From the NCBI GenBank assembly GCA_004557125.1, contig SFET01000060.1:1-8108 (forward strand): a stretch of DNA of 8,108 nucleotides, given 5' to 3'. Made by a program: the position numbers and the translations under genes. The notes below the pieces were generated by a model. It made no database searches. It saw only the letters and a list, made by a program, of their open reading frames with translations, and was not told the DNA's origin. Shown in pieces: positions 1-5,560 of this stretch (positions are counted from its first letter, which is position 1; each line of letters starts with the position of its first letter). The DNA comes from Clostridiales bacterium. Lineage in GTDB: Bacteria; Bacillota; Clostridia; Christensenellales; Aristaeellaceae.

Positions 1-54
1 GTTCAGAATATCAAGAGGCTCGTGGCCTCGTCCTTTTCTCTCCTGCTTATGTTT

Positions 55-86
55 AAAGCCCGCTTCGACAACGAGAAGCGGACTTT
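55..86. other. Hairpin upstream of the left-edge terminator
   Basis: Two 12-nt arms (55-66 and 75-86) enclose an 8-nt loop. The arms pair perfectly on the minus strand except for one G-U wobble; on the plus strand the same position is a C-A mismatch. On the minus strand the second arm ends in TTTAAAC, so it could be a weak terminator for transcripts coming from the nlpC-like gene. On the plus strand it sits just before the strong terminator at 99-127. No coding function is visible here. Confidence 0.45.
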
Positions 87-98
87 GTCAGTGGGCTG

Positions 99-127
99 AG
101 GGATCCTGAAAAACAGGATCCCTTTTT
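99..127 (+). terminator. Intrinsic terminator of an upstream plus-strand gene
   Basis: A perfect stem (AGGGATCCTG / CAGGATCCCT, arms 99-108 and 114-123) with an all-A loop is followed by a T run at 123-127. The T run is on the plus strand only, so it ends a transcript entering from the left of the window. That gene is not identifiable from the bases present. Confidence 0.85.
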
Positions 128-198
128 GTAAAGAACGGAATTGTTATGTGCGCTTGTACGATCGGCAGGCACTGAACGAGTGCGCGGCGGGCGCGGGC

Positions 199-771
199 TC
201 AGGCGGCTTCACCATTCCCGTCGGGCAGCAGCTTTTCGATCCACGTGCGCACATACGCCTGCGCGGCGTCGCTGAATTCATTGGCAAAGCCCTGCTCGTA
301 GGGCTCCAGAATCCGCTTGCCCCAGGAGTAGCACCCCTGCCACTTTTCGTCGAATTCGGAGATCATGACCACCATCTCCGAGGAGGACGCGTGCACGAAG
401 CGGTTCATGCCCAGCCACAGGCCCACGTGGTCGCAGCGGTCCTTGTCGGACACGGTGTCGAAGAAGATCAGATCGCCCGGGCGCAGATCCCGGAGATCCT
501 CCACGCTTGCGTAGCTGTCGTCGTAGCCGATGAACTGGGCGCTGTGCACCAGTTCCACGCCGAAGCAGCCGCAGGCGTCCAGCACCAGGCCGCTGCAATC
601 GTAGCTGTCCGGACCGAAGTTGCCTAGTACGTAGGGCTTGCCCAGCTGGCCCAGGGCGATGAGATCCAGGCACTCGCCGCGGGTGTACATGGGGTGCATC
701 AGGCTGACTGCCGCGACGGCACACAGCAGTACAGCGCCAACGATGCGGAAAAACAGCGGCGTCTTTTTCAT
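199..771 (-). CDS. NlpC/P60-family cell-wall peptidase, membrane-anchored or secreted
   Basis: A 190-aa protein. An N-terminal basic start (MKK) and a hydrophobic stretch at about residues 6-25 suggest a signal peptide or membrane anchor, so the enzyme should act outside the membrane on peptidoglycan stem peptides. The rest is an NlpC/P60 domain: catalytic Cys59 in YDCSGLV, His115 in CDHVGLW, and His127 in FVHAS as the likely third residue; RPGDLIFF (about 97-104) is also typical of the family. The start was chosen at 771 because it gives the signal-like N-terminus and has AGGAGG just upstream; a longer frame reading back into trmB looks like shadow sequence. Its ATG overlaps the trmB stop codon (ATGA), implying translational coupling. 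The exact bond cleaved, often D-gamma-Glu-diamino acid in this family, is inferred. No clear T-tailed terminator follows it except possibly the hairpin at 55-86. Confidence 0.88.
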   Translation of the reverse strand: MKKTPLFFRIVGAVLLCAVAAVSLMHPMYTRGECLDLIALGQLGKPYVLGNFGPDSYDCSGLVLDACGCFGVELVHSAQFIGYDDSYASVEDLRDLRPGDLIFFDTVSDKDRCDHVGLWLGMNRFVHASSSEMVVMISEFDEKWQGCYSWGKRILEPYEQGFANEFSDAAQAYVRTWIEKLLPDGNGEAA

Positions 772-1538
772 GCGTCTGCCTCCTCTGCGCGTGCTTCGGC
801 CTTCGCGCGGCGAATCTGTGCGCCCACGTCCACCTGATTGATGCGGTGGCCGTCCACCTCGTAGGAGAAGCTCTCCGGCAGCGGACCCATGCGGGCGATC
901 AGGAAGTGAATGGGAATGCCCTGCCCGGCGTAGAGCTGCTCGTGCTCGCTGACATAGTTCGGCGCGTAGCCCGAGGCGTGCAGATCGTCGGTCTGGTACA
1001 GGATCTCGAAGCCGCACATCTCCAGATAGCGCTTTGTGGCGGTAAACAGCGGAACGTCGTCGGTCTTGAAGTGAATCTCTCCGCCGGGAGTTAAAAAGCT
1101 GCGGTACTGCATCAGCTGGCGCGGATGGGTCAGGCGGCGCTTGTGCTGCTTGGCCTTTTCGTTCCAGGGATTGGGGAAGTTTATGTAAATGCGGCTGATG
1201 CTGTCCTCCGGAGCGAAGCTGTCGGTGATGAACATGGCGTCCACGGCGGAAAGCACCAGATTGCCGACAGTATCCCCGTCGTAGGCTTCGGCGACATTCT
1301 TGATGGTCACGGCCAGCACGTGGCGCACCTCATCGATGGCGACGTAATTGACGTCCGGATTCTCGCGGGCCATCTTCGCGGTGGACACGCCCTTGCCGCA
1401 GCCGATCTCCAGGTGCAGCGGTTTCTCAGGGTCGGCAAAGAAGCTCCGCCACTGGCCGCGGCGGTCCCGGGGACTGTCGATCAGGTAGGGGCAGCTGTCC
1501 AGCAGCGGTTCGGTCCAGGGCTTGCGGCGCATGCGCAT
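768..1538 (-). CDS. trmB: tRNA (guanine-N7)-methyltransferase
   Basis: A 256-aa protein that methylates N7 of G46 in the tRNA variable loop using S-adenosylmethionine, in the cytoplasm. Visible family marks: SAM-binding EIGCGKG (residues 44-50), the signature INFPNPW (119-125) followed by KRRLTHP, FKTDD (157-161), and a C-terminal EHEQLYAGQGIPIHFL segment matching the TrmB end motif. The N-terminus MRMRRKPW is typical. The protein is somewhat longer than many homologues because of a charged tail of about 35 residues after LIAR, rich in Ala, Arg and Glu. Its ATG lies one base after the stop of the upstream membrane-protein gene (TGA-C-ATG), and a GGAGGAG site sits inside that gene's end. A second in-frame ATG two codons later is possible. 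Confidence 0.95.
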   Translation of the reverse strand: MRMRRKPWTEPLLDSCPYLIDSPRDRRGQWRSFFADPEKPLHLEIGCGKGVSTAKMARENPDVNYVAIDEVRHVLAVTIKNVAEAYDGDTVGNLVLSAVDAMFITDSFAPEDSISRIYINFPNPWNEKAKQHKRRLTHPRQLMQYRSFLTPGGEIHFKTDDVPLFTATKRYLEMCGFEILYQTDDLHASGYAPNYVSEHEQLYAGQGIPIHFLIARMGPLPESFSYEVDGHRINQVDVGAQIRRAKAEARAEEADA

Positions 1539-1539
1539 G

Positions 1540-1818
1540 TCAGTTCTGCTCCTCCTTCGCGTCGTCCTTCAGCTTCTGCTGGTAGCGGCGCTCCTCCTCC
1601 TCGACCTCGGCCTCGTCCCTGGCGCGCTTCTCCTGATAATACTTCACGACCAGCACCAGCGCGCCTGCGATGGTGGACACGGCCCACATGGACGCGCCGG
1701 AGGTGAAGCTGCCTGCGAGCATCAGAATCAGGCCGACGGCGTAGAGCAGCACGATCAGGATGCACAGTACGCTGCGGGGTGTGAGCAGCGCGGATTTTTT
1801 CTTGGATTCGTTTTTCAT
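1540..1818 (-). CDS. Small two-helix membrane protein, function unknown
   Basis: A 92-aa protein that I do not recognise. It begins with a Lys/Ser-rich cytoplasmic-looking stretch (residues 1-15), then two hydrophobic segments at about 17-36 and 43-59 that would form a helical hairpin in the membrane. A highly charged tail (about 60-92, rich in Glu, Lys and Arg) is probably helical or coiled-coil. Start ATG at 1818 is preceded by AAGGAAGG at good spacing, and a promoter lies about 35-60 bases further up. It is the first gene of the operon with trmB and the NlpC/P60 enzyme. The link to them is positional only. Confidence 0.8.
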   Translation of the reverse strand: MKNESKKKSALLTPRSVLCILIVLLYAVGLILMLAGSFTSGASMWAVSTIAGALVLVVKYYQEKRARDEAEVEEEERRYQQKLKDDAKEEQN

Positions 1819-1850
1819 GGATGAACCTTCCTTATTTGCGATTACCTTCT

Positions 1851-1878
1851 AGTTTATCACAGTTTGGCGCAATTGCAA
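1851..1878 (-). promoter_or_regulatory. Promoter for the membrane protein-trmB-nlpC operon
   Basis: On the minus strand a -35 box TTGCAA (1873-1878) and a -10 box TAAACT (1851-1856) are separated by 16 bp. This places the start of transcription about 25-30 bases upstream of the first gene's ATG. Sigma-A type; assigned from box match only. Confidence 0.55.
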
Positions 1879-1898
1879 CGAAAATTTCTGCAAACGGA

Positions 1899-1927
1899 TT
1901 GCTTTTCCCGCGGGAATTGGGTATACT
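1899..1927 (+). promoter_or_regulatory. Promoter with a palindrome in its spacer
   Basis: TTGCTT (1899-1904) and TATACT (1922-1927) are 17 bp apart, upstream of the acidic-protein gene. A perfect 12-bp palindrome, TTCCCGCGGGAA (1905-1916), fills most of the spacer, a position where a bound protein would block RNA polymerase. The regulator is not known. Confidence 0.6.
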
Positions 1928-1959
1928 GCGAGGAGAAACGGAAGGGAGCGGTGGATTTG

Positions 1960-2262
1960 ATGACGGAAGCTGCCATGGCGGGCTTTCTGGCCCGGTTTCA
2001 CGAAATTCTGGACGGGCTGGACGAACTGACGGAGGGCGAGGAGATGGAGGAGCTCAACGCGCAGTTCGAGGACGCGCTGTTTTTGATGGAGAGCATCGAT
2101 CCGGAGGATGCGGATGCGGCGGAGGAGCTCGAGGGCGCGCTGGAGGAGTTGCAGGATCTGCCTGCTGCGTATCGCGCACTGGCACAGGAGGATCCGCAGC
2201 TCGACCAGAAGCTGCTCGAGCTGGAGATGGCGCTCAAAATGGCTGCGCAGAACCTGGATTGA
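1960..2262 (+). CDS. Very acidic helical protein, function unknown
   Basis: A 100-aa protein with no family I recognise. It contains 19 Glu and 10 Asp against only 4 Lys/Arg, giving a net charge near -25. Leucine and alanine spaced between acidic residues suggest all-helical or coiled-coil structure; there is no signal peptide, membrane segment or cysteine. ATG at 1960 is chosen, with AAGGGAG about 11 bases upstream; in-frame TTG (1957) and GTG (1951) are alternative starts. A good promoter lies about 35 bases before it, and it is a single-gene unit that converges on the cysteine-rich microprotein gene. A protein-interaction role would fit but is inference. Confidence 0.72.
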   Translation: MTEAAMAGFLARFHEILDGLDELTEGEEMEELNAQFEDALFLMESIDPEDADAAEELEGALEELQDLPAAYRALAQEDPQLDQKLLELEMALKMAAQNLD

Positions 2263-2280
2263 CACTGGGACATGTCGAAG

Positions 2281-2311
2281 CGGCCCGCACAGGAATTCCC
2301 CGTGCGGGCCG
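2281..2311. terminator. GC-rich hairpin between convergent genes
   Basis: A perfect 10-bp stem (CGGCCCGCAC at 2281-2290 pairing with 2302-2311) with an 11-nt loop lies between the stops of two convergent genes. Position and strength suggest a shared transcription terminator. Neither side has a T run, so it is not a canonical intrinsic terminator and may only be an mRNA-end stabiliser. Confidence 0.5.
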
Positions 2312-2330
2312 GATGCATCTCTGCCGGCGG

Positions 2331-2474
2331 CTATTCGAAGTCGCTGCAATCCTCACAGAGGCCGTGGTTTCGGCTGGCGCAGTCGTCACACAGCGGTGCG
2401 CCGCAGTTCACGCAGCGCTGGAAGCAGCGCGCGTCGGCCAGGCGAAAGCAGTCCCTGCATTCCATCATTGCCAT
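2331..2474 (-). CDS. 47-aa cysteine-rich zinc-finger-like microprotein
   Basis: A short frame that reads cleanly from ATG (2474) to TAG (2331). The product has nine cysteines in 47 residues: pairs C6-x2-C9, C21-x2-C24, C29-x2-C32 and C40-x2-C43, plus Cys17 and His37. The spacing of the last three pairs with His37 recalls B-box or double zinc-ribbon folds, so binding of one or two Zn ions is likely; an Fe-S or sulfur-carrying role cannot be excluded. AAAGGGG lies 9 bases before the ATG; two further in-frame ATGs (2468, 2465) are possible starts. It follows the cysteine desulfurase gene by 51 bases on the same strand and is probably co-transcribed. Its ribosome binding site is inside a hairpin. 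Partner and function are unknown. Confidence 0.75.
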   Translation of the reverse strand: MAMMECRDCFRLADARCFQRCVNCGAPLCDDCASRNHGLCEDCSDFE

Positions 2475-2483
2475 AAATATCAA

Positions 2484-2519
2484 CCCCTTTCAGGCACGGT
2501 GCATTGTGCCCGAAGGGGG
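2484..2519 (-). promoter_or_regulatory. Hairpin covering the microprotein's ribosome binding site
   Basis: In minus-strand RNA the arm at 2519-2506 (CCCCCUUCGGGCAC) pairs with 2497-2484 (GUGCCUGAAAGGGG) across an 8-nt loop: 14 positions with one C-A mismatch and one G-U wobble. The 3' arm contains AAAGGGG, the only plausible Shine-Dalgarno for the gene starting at 2474. It may lower translation, or act as a partial terminator after the desulfurase gene, since UUGAUAUUU follows it. Confidence 0.6.
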
Positions 2520-2525
2520 TTTGAT

Positions 2526-3674
2526 TTATGCATCGCCGCCGCGCAAAATTTCGCGCGTGGCGCGCAGAAAGGCTTCAACTTCCTCGAAGCTGTTTGCGTG
2601 GCCGATGCTGGCGCGCACTGCACCCCGACGCAGCGTTCCAAGACAGCGGTGGGTACCGGGCGCGCAGTGCAGTCCGCCGCGCACGGCGATGCCCCGCCGG
2701 TTGTACGCGTCTGCGACTTCGCTGGAGCCCAGGTCGCCCAGATTGAAGCTGACGATGCCCGCCCGGGCCGACTCCTCCTGCGGACAGTAGAGCGTCACGC
2801 CGTCCATGGCGCGCAGGCCCTCGTAGAGCGCGGTGGTCAGCTCGCGCTCGTGCATCATGATCTGAGACTGGTGTGCCCGCACGTATTCCACGCCCGCACC
2901 CAGACCCGCGATGCCGGGCAGATTCAGCGTGCCGGATTCGTACCGCTCCGGCGGATCCTCCGGCTGGAGCATGCTGTCCGAGGCGGTGCCGGTGCCGCCC
3001 TCGCGCACCGGACGCAGCACAAGCCCCGGCGCAATGTACAATCCTCCCGTGCCCTGCGGCCCCAGCAGCCCCTTGTGGCCGGGAAAGGCGTACATGGAGC
3101 AGCCCAGGCGCGAAACGTCCACCGGCAGCGCGCCCAGCGCCTGCGCGCCGTCGATGAGGTAGGGGATGCCCTTCTCCTTAGCCAGCGCGCCGATGGCGGC
3201 GACGGGCTGGATCGCGCCGGTGACGTTGGAAGCGTGGGTGATGACGATCAATCGGGTGGATGGCCGCAGCGCCTTACGCACGTCCGAGGGATCCAGCATG
3301 CCGTCCGGACGGGGCGCGACCATCGTCAGGGCGATCTCACCGCGGCTGCTGAGCCCCGACAGCGGTCGAAGCACGCTGTTGTGCTCCAGAAAGCTGGTGA
3401 CCACGTGGTCGCCCCGGCGCAGAATTCCCTTGATGGCCAGATTCAGCGCGTCGGTGCAGTTGAACTGGAAGGCGACGCAGCTGCCCTCCTCCGCATCCAG
3501 CAGGCTCGCCAGCGCAGCGCGGGCGCTGTACACGCAGCGGGCGGCCTTCAATGCGGCCTCGTGTCCCGAGCGCCCGGGGTTGGCGTTGTAGTCCCGCAGA
3601 GATCGCAGCACCTCCTCCTGTACGGCGGCGGGCTTGGGACTGCTCGTTGCGGCGTTGTCGAAATAGATCTGCAT
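2526..3674 (-). CDS. Class V aminotransferase-fold cysteine desulfurase family protein
   Basis: A 382-aa PLP-dependent enzyme of the cysteine desulfurase family, expected to remove sulfur (or selenium) from cysteine (or selenocysteine) as an enzyme-bound persulfide. Seen: IYFDNAAT at the N-terminus, EHNS with PLP-stacking His98, LIDGAQ with Asp175 and Gln178, the Schiff-base Lys201 in FPGHKG, and RGGLHCAP with Cys337 in the active-site loop position. The short loop and overall length (about 380) fit the subgroup annotated TIGR01977 rather than the housekeeping NifS/IscS used with IscU. Start ATG 3674 has AAGGAGG six bases upstream. It diverges from a DUF3343 gene and precedes the cysteine-rich microprotein gene; no IscU or SufU scaffold is visible in the window. 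A role in specialised S/Se transfer is inferred from the neighbourhood. Confidence 0.9.
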   Translation of the reverse strand: MQIYFDNAATSSPKPAAVQEEVLRSLRDYNANPGRSGHEAALKAARCVYSARAALASLLDAEEGSCVAFQFNCTDALNLAIKGILRRGDHVVTSFLEHNSVLRPLSGLSSRGEIALTMVAPRPDGMLDPSDVRKALRPSTRLIVITHASNVTGAIQPVAAIGALAKEKGIPYLIDGAQALGALPVDVSRLGCSMYAFPGHKGLLGPQGTGGLYIAPGLVLRPVREGGTGTASDSMLQPEDPPERYESGTLNLPGIAGLGAGVEYVRAHQSQIMMHERELTTALYEGLRAMDGVTLYCPQEESARAGIVSFNLGDLGSSEVADAYNRRGIAVRGGLHCAPGTHRCLGTLRRGAVRASIGHANSFEEVEAFLRATREILRGGDA

Positions 3675-3691
3675 CGAAACCCTCCTTCACG

Positions 3692-3725
3692 CAGATGAAC
3701 TTGGCGGCGTAAGATATTATTACGA
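3692..3725. promoter_or_regulatory. AT-rich divergent promoter region (tentative)
   Basis: The 102-bp gap between the divergent desulfurase and DUF3343 genes has one AT-rich patch. It can supply a -10-like box on each strand: TATTAT at 3715-3720 on plus, TAATAT or TAATAA on minus. No convincing -35 box is seen on either side, so exact promoters are uncertain. A 6-bp stem with GCCGGG arms (3729-3734 and 3749-3754) would lie in the leader of the plus-strand gene. Confidence 0.3.
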
Positions 3726-3776
3726 GATGCCGGGCGACTTTCAGAACTCCCGGCGCCTGGAAGGGGAGGAAAGGAT

Positions 3777-4040
3777 ATGCAGGAGGTATACGGCATCGCA
3801 GCGTTCCGTTCGCGCCAGCAGGTGCTGCGCTTTGAGGACGTCCTGCGCCGGGAAGGCGTGAATGTCCGGATCGTCACCACGCCCCGGGCGGTGGCCATGG
3901 GCTGCGGGCTCTCGGTGCGCTTTGCACTCGAGGATGCGGAGCGCGTGCGCGCCGCGCTGCGCCGGGCAAATCCGGGCAACCTGATTGGGGTCTATCGGGT
4001 GGAACAGGCCGGCGGACGGGTGAACGTCGCACCGCTGTAA
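3777..4040 (+). CDS. DUF3343 protein, putative Se/S carrier-like
   Basis: An 87-aa protein matching the short DUF3343 family (putative Se/S carrier protein-like). The recognisable pattern is an N-terminal YGIAAFRS strand, a helix, then VRIVTTPRAVAMGCGLSVRF with the conserved TPR and CG residues; Cys43 is the single cysteine and the likely sulfur- or selenium-bearing residue. The start has a strong GGGGAGGA site upstream. Members of this family often occur beside YedF-like proteins and TIGR01977 cysteine desulfurases, and here a desulfurase is immediately divergent, which supports a shared S/Se-handling job. No selD or molybdenum hydroxylase gene is in the window. The carrier activity is a family-level prediction. 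Confidence 0.85.
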   Translation: MQEVYGIAAFRSRQQVLRFEDVLRREGVNVRIVTTPRAVAMGCGLSVRFALEDAERVRAALRRANPGNLIGVYRVEQAGGRVNVAPL

Positions 4041-4057
4041 ATATTTGCACAAACGAC

Positions 4058-4086
4058 TTGACAAGTAAACGATCGTTTACTATACT
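4058..4086 (+). promoter_or_regulatory. Strong promoter of the tetR-methyltransferase operon
   Basis: Consensus -35 TTGACA (4058-4063) and near-consensus -10 TATACT (4081-4086) are separated by exactly 17 bp. Transcription should start near 4093, inside the second palindrome, about 30 bases before the tetR start codon. Confidence 0.9.
4064..4081. promoter_or_regulatory. TetR-type operator 1, filling the promoter spacer
   Basis: A perfect 18-bp palindrome, AGTAAACGATCGTTTACT, occupies the whole interval between the -35 and -10 boxes and shares its last base with the -10 box. A repressor bound here would exclude RNA polymerase. It is the expected autoregulatory site of the adjacent TetR-family gene. 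Confidence 0.88.
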
Positions 4087-4090
4087 GTAT

Positions 4091-4106
4091 GTAAACGATC
4101 GTTTAC
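4091..4106. promoter_or_regulatory. TetR-type operator 2, over the transcription start
   Basis: A second perfect palindrome, GTAAACGATCGTTTAC, repeats the 16-bp core of operator 1 exactly. The centres of the two sites are 26 bp apart, roughly 2.5 helical turns, so the two bound dimers would sit on opposite faces of the DNA. It covers the predicted +1. Confidence 0.88.
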
Positions 4107-4124
4107 TTAATCGGAGGTACATGG

Positions 4125-4733
4125 ATGTCGGTCACGAAGGAAAAGATTCTTGAAACGGCACTGACATTGTTTGCGCGGGAGGGCTTCGCGGGAACGTCCA
4201 TGGCGGACATCGCCGGGGAGCTGGGCATCACGAAGGGTGCGCTCTACCGTCACTATGCGGGCAAGCGGGACATCTTCGAGAGCATCCTGCGGCGCATGGA
4301 AGAACGGGACGCGGAGAACGCGGAGCGCCATGACGTGCCTGTCGAGCCAATCGAACAGGGCGCGTCGGCCTACGGGGACACCGAGATTGACAGCGTGATT
4401 GCCTACAGCGAGGCCATGTTCCGCTACTGGACGGAGGACGCCTTCGCATCGGCGTTTCGGCGTATGCTGACGCTGGAGCAGTACCGCGACTGCGAGATGG
4501 CGCGGCTGTACAGTCAGTACATCACCGGCGGGCCGCTGAAGTACATGGCGGATCTGTTCCGGGAGATGACGGCGCGGGGATGCTGGAAGGAAAACGACCC
4601 GATGCAGCTTGCACTGGAGTTCTATGGCCCGATGACGCTGCTGATGGCCGTTGCGGACGGCCCGGACGCTGCGGACGCAGTGGAGCTGCTGCGGGCGCAT
4701 CTACGGCGCTTTGTGGAGAAAAACAGGGCATAA
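4125..4733 (+). CDS. TetR/AcrR-family transcriptional repressor
   Basis: A 202-aa regulator. The N-terminal domain is classic TetR: KEKILETALTLFAREGF, then the helix-turn-helix at about residues 24-44 (TSMADIAGELGITKGALYRHY), then KRDIF. The C-terminal part (about 60-200) is helical and divergent, as usual for ligand-binding domains, and gives no clue to the ligand. ATG at 4125 is preceded by GGAGG at 7 bases; an ATG at 4121 is out of frame. The two identical palindromes in its own promoter mark it as an autorepressor that also controls the downstream methyltransferase, 20 bases after its stop. Activator or global roles are less likely given the operator placement. Confidence 0.93.
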   Translation: MSVTKEKILETALTLFAREGFAGTSMADIAGELGITKGALYRHYAGKRDIFESILRRMEERDAENAERHDVPVEPIEQGASAYGDTEIDSVIAYSEAMFRYWTEDAFASAFRRMLTLEQYRDCEMARLYSQYITGGPLKYMADLFREMTARGCWKENDPMQLALEFYGPMTLLMAVADGPDAADAVELLRAHLRRFVEKNRA

Positions 4734-4753
4734 TCTAAGGAGGAAATCTACCT

Positions 4754-5470
4754 ATGAAATATCCGAAGAGTGAAAAATACATGGGCAACGACTATATGAA
4801 GTACATCATGGGCCCGAACCCGCTGAAGCTGTGCGAGGAGCTGCTGGCGGAGCATCGGATTCCCGCGGGGGCGCGGGTGATGGATCTGGGCAGCGGCGAG
4901 GGTCTGACCAGCGCGTTTCTGGCGAAGGAGTACGGCTTTACCGTGTACGCCGCCGATCTGTGGAGCGAGCCGGAGTCCCACTATCCGCTGTTCGAGCAGT
5001 TCGGCCTCAGCCGCGAGCAGTGCATCCCGGTGAAGGCGGACGCGAACGACCTGCCCTTCGAAAGGGAGTTCTTCGATTCCGTGGTCTGCGTGGATTCCTA
5101 CAACTACTTTGGCCGCGATCCGGCCTATCTGGACGAGAAGCTGCTGCCCTTCGTAAAGTCCGGCGGCATGATCTACGCGGCGGTGACGGGCATGAAGCAG
5201 GACTGCCATGACAACATCCCCGAGGTGCTGCTGCGCTCCTGGAACGCCGAGCAGCTGGACTACATCCACGACGCGCAGTGGTGGCGCAGCATCGTGTCCC
5301 AGAGCCGCGACTGCGAGGTGGTTTCCGTGCACGAGATGCAGAGCAACGCCGAGGTCTGGGCCGACTGGCTCAGGCAGGACAACGAGTACGCCGTGGGTGA
5401 CCGCGCCGCCATGGATCACGGCGGCCTGGATTACATGAATTTCGTGGCCATCGTGCTGCGGAAAAAGTAA
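4754..5470 (+). CDS. SAM-dependent class I methyltransferase, substrate unknown
   Basis: A 238-aa cytoplasmic enzyme with a Rossmann-fold methyltransferase core. Motif I is VMDLGSGEGLTS (about residues 42-53), with Asp69 in YAADLW ending strand 2, a DANDLPF segment as the motif II region, and VVCVDSYNYFG as the motif IV region. The N-terminus MKYPKSEKYM and the following MGPNPLKL segment resemble SmtA/COG0500-type proteins of Firmicutes whose substrates are not known. AAGGAGG precedes the ATG and the gene follows tetR by 20 bases, so both share one repressed promoter. Control by TetR suggests a small-molecule or stress-linked substrate (detoxification or lipid modification), which is inference. 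Confidence 0.88.
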   Translation: MKYPKSEKYMGNDYMKYIMGPNPLKLCEELLAEHRIPAGARVMDLGSGEGLTSAFLAKEYGFTVYAADLWSEPESHYPLFEQFGLSREQCIPVKADANDLPFEREFFDSVVCVDSYNYFGRDPAYLDEKLLPFVKSGGMIYAAVTGMKQDCHDNIPEVLLRSWNAEQLDYIHDAQWWRSIVSQSRDCEVVSVHEMQSNAEVWADWLRQDNEYAVGDRAAMDHGGLDYMNFVAIVLRKK

Positions 5471-5485
5471 ATCAATGCGACATCA

Positions 5486-5560
5486 GGGTATTGTTTCCGA
5501 AGGAAGGAATGCCTGGAGACAATCCCGCATTGCCGTAGGGCGGGGTGCCCTCACCCCGCC
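5486..5560. repeat. Compound hairpin element, possibly a dispersed intergenic repeat
   Basis: Two hairpins lie in tandem in non-coding DNA. The first pairs GGG plus ATTGTTTCC (5486-5498, one bulged T) with GGAGACAATCCC (5515-5526). The second is a perfect 9-bp stem, GGCGGGGTG (5539-5547) with CACCCCGCC (5552-5560). Neither has a T tail. The layout resembles REP-type palindromic repeats, but copy number cannot be judged from one window. Confidence 0.45.

Noticed and set aside
1..99. Open frame of 32 residues entering from the left edge and ending just before the terminator
   Set aside because: It could be a gene's C-terminus, but nothing in it is recognisable, it runs across the hairpin at 55-86, and another frame stops equally plausibly at about 56. 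Too little sequence to call.
772..1017. N-terminal extension of the NlpC/P60 protein back into trmB
   Set aside because: The extension is Arg-rich, overlaps trmB in another frame and would bury the signal peptide; the start at 771 has its own AGGAGG site.
1821..3698. 625-codon open frame on the plus strand opposite the cysteine desulfurase
   Set aside because: It crosses the acidic-protein gene in another frame, the convergent hairpin and the desulfurase; its composition is Arg/Ala/Gly-rich shadow sequence with no domain.
4064..4106. Possible CRISPR or direct-repeat pair
   Set aside because: Only two copies, each palindromic and located exactly on promoter elements, so they are operators rather than an array.
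4107..4700. 197-codon minus-strand frame opposite tetR
   Set aside because: The TetR helix-turn-helix is clear on the plus strand and the antisense frame has no domain or ribosome site of note.
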